A stretch of 64,000 nt of DNA from Lamellibrachia satsuma (lineage: Eukaryota > Annelida > Polychaeta > Sabellida > Siboglinidae): the NCBI GenBank assembly GCA_033239005.1, contig BSQZ01000026.1:2625001-2689000 (forward strand). Reading direction: 5' to 3'. The translations under genes and the position numbers were made by a program. Under the pieces are notes generated by a model. That model searched no databases. It saw nothing but the letters and a program-made list of their open reading frames with translations, and was not told where the DNA came from. Position 1 is the first letter of the stretch. Every line of letters begins with the position of its first letter. Of this stretch, positions 60,229 to 64,000 are shown piece by piece.

Positions 60229-63073
60229 TAAAAACTCACTGTCAAAAATGCCATTGTTTGAGCTTAAAGATGTTGAAAAACTGAAGGTAAACACATACAT
60301 GTTTACCTCTGTAAGTTTCTAACGTCCTTGTTTCTTTTTATTAGTCAATTTTTTATTATTTAACCTTTATACATAATAGCAGTAAAATGAGTACCATATA
60401 ATCTCTCGACATGTTTGTTGTTAATAATAACGTAGATGATGATTTTGACTGTGGAGATTTGACCAACTGATGTTTGTTGACAGGACTCAATAACAGCCTG
60501 CTAATCACTCTCTTTTGCCAAGGCCAGACAGACATTTACAAATGTTTATTATTCTCCTCACCTCACCTCAAACAGTTCGATGTGAAATGGAACTACAGTT
60601 GAGGTTAGACCATTATTTATTTTCCATAGGTGACCATGTTATCTGTCTTTAGTCTTGTATGCAAAATAAAGATTTGGATTGTATAACAATGGCACACATT
60701 GTTGCATGTCATGTCACTGACGTGTCATGTCACCGACAAGCTGCAGAGTTTGCACTGAATCCTACAATTTTTTTCTCAAGAAAATCAACATATTAGATGC
60801 ATATTCTGCTAAACAGCAACTAAGAATTTAATCCGGTGAGCAGCAGAAATGTAAAGGTCTGCAAAAAATGTTTTCAAGGTGCAAAAAACCTTGAAGGGCA
60901 CAATTATTGTTGTCACTTTAGTGACGTACGTATAATAATGATTACATACATGAAATGTGTGTTTATTGCATTTTAATAATTTTTAAATATCTCAGATGAG
61001 CCCAGTGGGAACTTGGTTGGTAACTACGCTGTACACTCCTACTTGGTTGACTATGCCTAGTCAAGGACTGCTGGCAGATCAGTCAGGCGTGGCACCATTG
61101 AATATATAGTGAGCCAAGACTAATGTGTCCGAACCCCCAGCTGATTATGGTTGACACTACTGCGAGGCATGCCGAATGTATAGCTAAAATAATGTGGATA
61201 AAACTACTGAAAACATTAAGTAAAAACATTTACAATGAATACTGCTAAGAACTGTTTGGGGTCTGCAGGAGTTACTAAAAGGAGATTCAAAAGAAATTAG
61301 TGTTTAGTTGAGACTTGAAACTGGCACGATTGTCTGAGGTTAGGTAAAATGTTCAATACATTCGCCTTGGCTATCACTAACGAGCCTTGACGTGAACATC
61401 CGTAAGTTTATCTTTGATGTAATTCTTATTTATTACATCTGGTCCTCTGCTCTGTCACACCACAATATGTCTCACAATATCTGTCACAAATGTTTTTCAC
61501 TAGAACTGACAACATCATTACATCAGCATCATAAATAGGACAGAAGCTAACATGGTCTACACACGCTGTTAGCAAAACACCTACACACTAATGGAGTTTG
61601 ATTGGCCAAAAGAGATCACAAACTTGTATCACTGGTGTGCTTGTATCACTGGGGTGCTTGGCAAGAGTATGCTTATAGTGTCTGGGAAGTTTTTTGCGGA
61701 AGTTGATATATTATAACTTTCTGTTGAACTGTGTGCAGCAGAGGTTGACTTTTGATGTATGCATTTTTAAAATTCCTGTCACAATGTACAATGTAGCCAC
61801 AGCTAGATCATTGGAATCTTTAGTTTTTAATTCAGTTGAATACTGTTTACAACATTTAAAAATGGAAGGTGGCTTATTAGTGAGGAAGGTGGCTTATCTT
61901 AATGTAATTGTGACTAGAATAAAAAATACATACAATGTCATTTGCTCCTATTTTGTTACTGCCTGACCATGTCTCGTGTAACTCACGGTTGTTATGGTTT
62001 TAGTTTTGTGTTTGGCTGTACAGTACCCCTTTCTTGTTACATTTGGTCATTTTAAAGATAGTTTTCCACTTCAGCTTGCAGCTAATTTATCTTGTTCAAG
62101 ATCACCAGTATATATAGGGCCTACTGCAGGGTAACCTTCTGGGTATTCAACCTTCACACGCAGGCACACATATAAGCTTAGATATGAAATCAGCTGTGCA
62201 AACGTTGTCTTTCTAGGTTTATTTCCATGTATAGGAACTGTTTTAAGGCAGGTAGTGCTTCATCAGGACAGTGGGATCATACACACCATTTCTTGTAATA
62301 TTATATACTGATATTATTAATTATTATAATTAATAACATACTTATCTTAATAGCAAAACAGCAACATGATTAAAATTATTAAACCTGGACGTACTGATCT
62401 ATTACCACCCCACCCACCAACGGGTGACTAAGTGTGCCCCCCTCTGGCCCCCTTTGTTAGGTTCTAGTCACATAACTGATTTGGAGTACAAATTTGTTGA
62501 CGTAGCCAGAGAAGGCAGTTACTCAGACGAACAAACTTTTCTTCAGGCCCTTGTTTTGATCACCAGTGTCTTGGCATACAAGTTCTTGATACATCTGTGT
62601 CATGATAGTTGTTTGTTGTTGATGTTGTTTGTGTGGCCATCGTCTGCTAAGTCGAGCAGCGTATCTTTTCAGACTGCTACAGAAGAACTGGTAGTGGGCG
62701 ACAATTTTGCCAATCAATGAATCAACCTGTTGTTTCGTGGCAAGGACTTTGTCCCCGTCACCATGCCAACAACTAGGCTTTCCCTGCAGCTCACATTTCA
62801 TGTCATATCATCAGCAGCATTGCAGGGAGCGGACCCATTTGGTGGCCAAAAAGGGGGGTCCAAATTCCCTGGACCCCCCTCTCTGAATCTGCCCCCTCCC
62901 CCGGTTAGCTGTGGTCTTTGTTTTGTCTTGCATCCTTTTTTTACATTTTATAATTTCAAAGGTGATTTTTCATTTGAGTTTACAGCTAATTTCTCTAGTT
63001 CAAGATCATCAACATACTGATCAGCATCAACTAAAGGGTGTTTATACAATTTTGCTTCACATGGGGCTTTACG
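60229..63073. other. Intron-like sequence, copy B
   Basis: Collinear with 6881-9718. The open frame at 61694-61966 is kept but shows no bias to silent changes. No gene supported. Confidence 0.6.
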
Positions 63074-63367
63074 AAGGGTGTGGTAGCATAGCGGTTAGAA
63101 TGTTGGACTCTTAATCAACAGAACCTGGGTTCGAATCTTCTTGCTGCCGTTACGAAGCTGGGCAATTTTTTTTCACCACACATTGCCACAGTTCACTCAG
63201 CTGTATAAACGAGTACCTGGCCATAGACAGTAGTTGCAGCATGGCTGAAATCTTCCTAGAGAAGTTGAGTTGGTGTTGGAATGAACAGGTTTGCCAGGGG
63301 GTGAAGTGTGCTTGAACAGTCTAAAGGACTAGATATTGTGCTACGTAAGAACGTACCTTTACCTTTC
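63074..63367 (+). mobile_element. tRNA-Lys-derived SINE, copy B
   Basis: Ortholog of the SINE at 9719-10113. Head 63076-63148 has GGTTCGAATC and a CTCTTAA anticodon-loop-like stretch. One 24-bp unit only. Present at the same place in both duplicates, so it predates the duplication. Confidence 0.9.
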
Positions 63368-64000
63368 ATATATTTCAGTATATGAAGCATCCAATAGATA
63401 TGTACAAACTTAGTTTTTTTTCTATGTTTATTTACATGTTGTTTTATGAAGTTTTGTAATAGCAGTGCTGTTAGTGGTATGGCTAGAATCATGTTGTATT
63501 CATTTTAGAGCAACTTGGATAAAGCAGCTCACCCTAGAGGGTAACTAACGGTTGTTTGTTTGGCTGGCAGCTATGTTTATGTAATATGCCCAGTCTTTCC
63601 ACATTTCCTGAATAAACCTTCACTCCCATTTCTAAATGATGGATTCCAGTCATATTTTATTTGCTACGATACTATTATATTTCCAAACGGCTGAGTCAAA
63701 TTCAGCAAACAATGGTTAGAATAGGTCCAGCCTGTGTCAATATCGGGACTTGGCCCATATGAATAGAGAAACAGCAAACATTGTGACCTTCTTGTGTATT
63801 GCTACCTTCCTTTTCATGAGCCAGTGATTTGGTTAAAGGAGTTCTTGACATAATGAATGATGTTGAATACATTAGTCACATCCACAAATACCACTTTCTG
63901 AAGGCAGATAACGTTCTACAGGTCACCAGAACTCAGGAATGAACCATTGTAAATTTGACAGCATGTGCTCTTTCATCCATAGGAAGAAACATTATTTACA

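Larger units (their letters stand above)
55869..64000. repeat. Segmental duplication copy B (pairs with 2518-10760)
   Basis: Collinear with copy A and continuing past the window end. It has its own pogo-like MITE (57836-58781) and a 20-bp repeat expansion (58988-59126), but short versions of A's arrays. Confidence 0.95.

Noticed and set aside
63076..63148. Functional tRNA-Lys gene
   Set aside because: A and B boxes are present but the acceptor arm does not pair and a SINE body follows.

Overview
The window is animal nuclear DNA: AT-rich, low in coding density, with split genes (GT/AG introns), minisatellites, microsatellites, LINEs, SINEs and DNA transposons. The gene families fit a bilaterian invertebrate, and a mollusc or similar marine animal would be my guess. 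The sequence alone does not fix the species. No bacterial operon, CRISPR array, rRNA gene or intact free-standing tRNA gene was seen.

Layout. (1) 1-2517 is a 52-bp minisatellite. (2) 2518-10760 is the left copy (A) of a large duplication. Its right copy (B) is 55869-64000, about 53.3 kb away. A and B each hold the last exon of a lysosomal alpha-mannosidase (MAN2B1-like) gene on the minus strand, identical base for base, but their minisatellites differ strongly in length. (3) 10.8-30 kb is intron-like or intergenic DNA filled with repeat families: a 34-bp perfect inverted repeat, a 17.1-20.6 kb repeat cluster, duplicated blocks at 22.5-24.3 and 27.7-29.5 kb, and LINE fragments. (4) 30.5-33.6 kb is a decayed CR1/L2-like LINE on the minus strand. 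(5) 33.7-43.8 kb holds seven more exons of the alpha-mannosidase C-terminal part, in order and in matching splice phase. They are interrupted by a TIR transposon, a SINE and a dead piggyBac element. One exon has a frameshift, the middle exons are missing, and the whole catalytic N-terminal half is absent. (6) 44-49.5 kb is a plus-strand gene for a small single-pass receptor with one cysteine-rich TNF-receptor-like domain. It has two adjacent in-frame stop codons inside that domain, and a duplicated upstream region (44.07-44.86 and 45.91-46.52 kb). (7) 50-55.6 kb is mostly unannotated, with a hAT-like MITE, a TA microsatellite and a minus-strand SINE. (8) 55.66-64 kb is copy B, beginning with four units of the same 52-bp minisatellite and carrying a pogo/Tigger-like MITE that copy A lacks.

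The two recognisable genes are not an operon or pathway. One is a lysosomal glycoprotein-degrading hydrolase remnant, the other a cell-surface receptor remnant, both beside a recent segmental duplication. The main interest is how repeats arise and spread inside coding sequence and splice sites: a splice-donor array at 33.6 kb, a 52-bp array grown inside piggyBac coding DNA, a TA run inside a reverse transcriptase, and a hairpin made from a transposase N-terminus. I found no convincing new multi-gene system.
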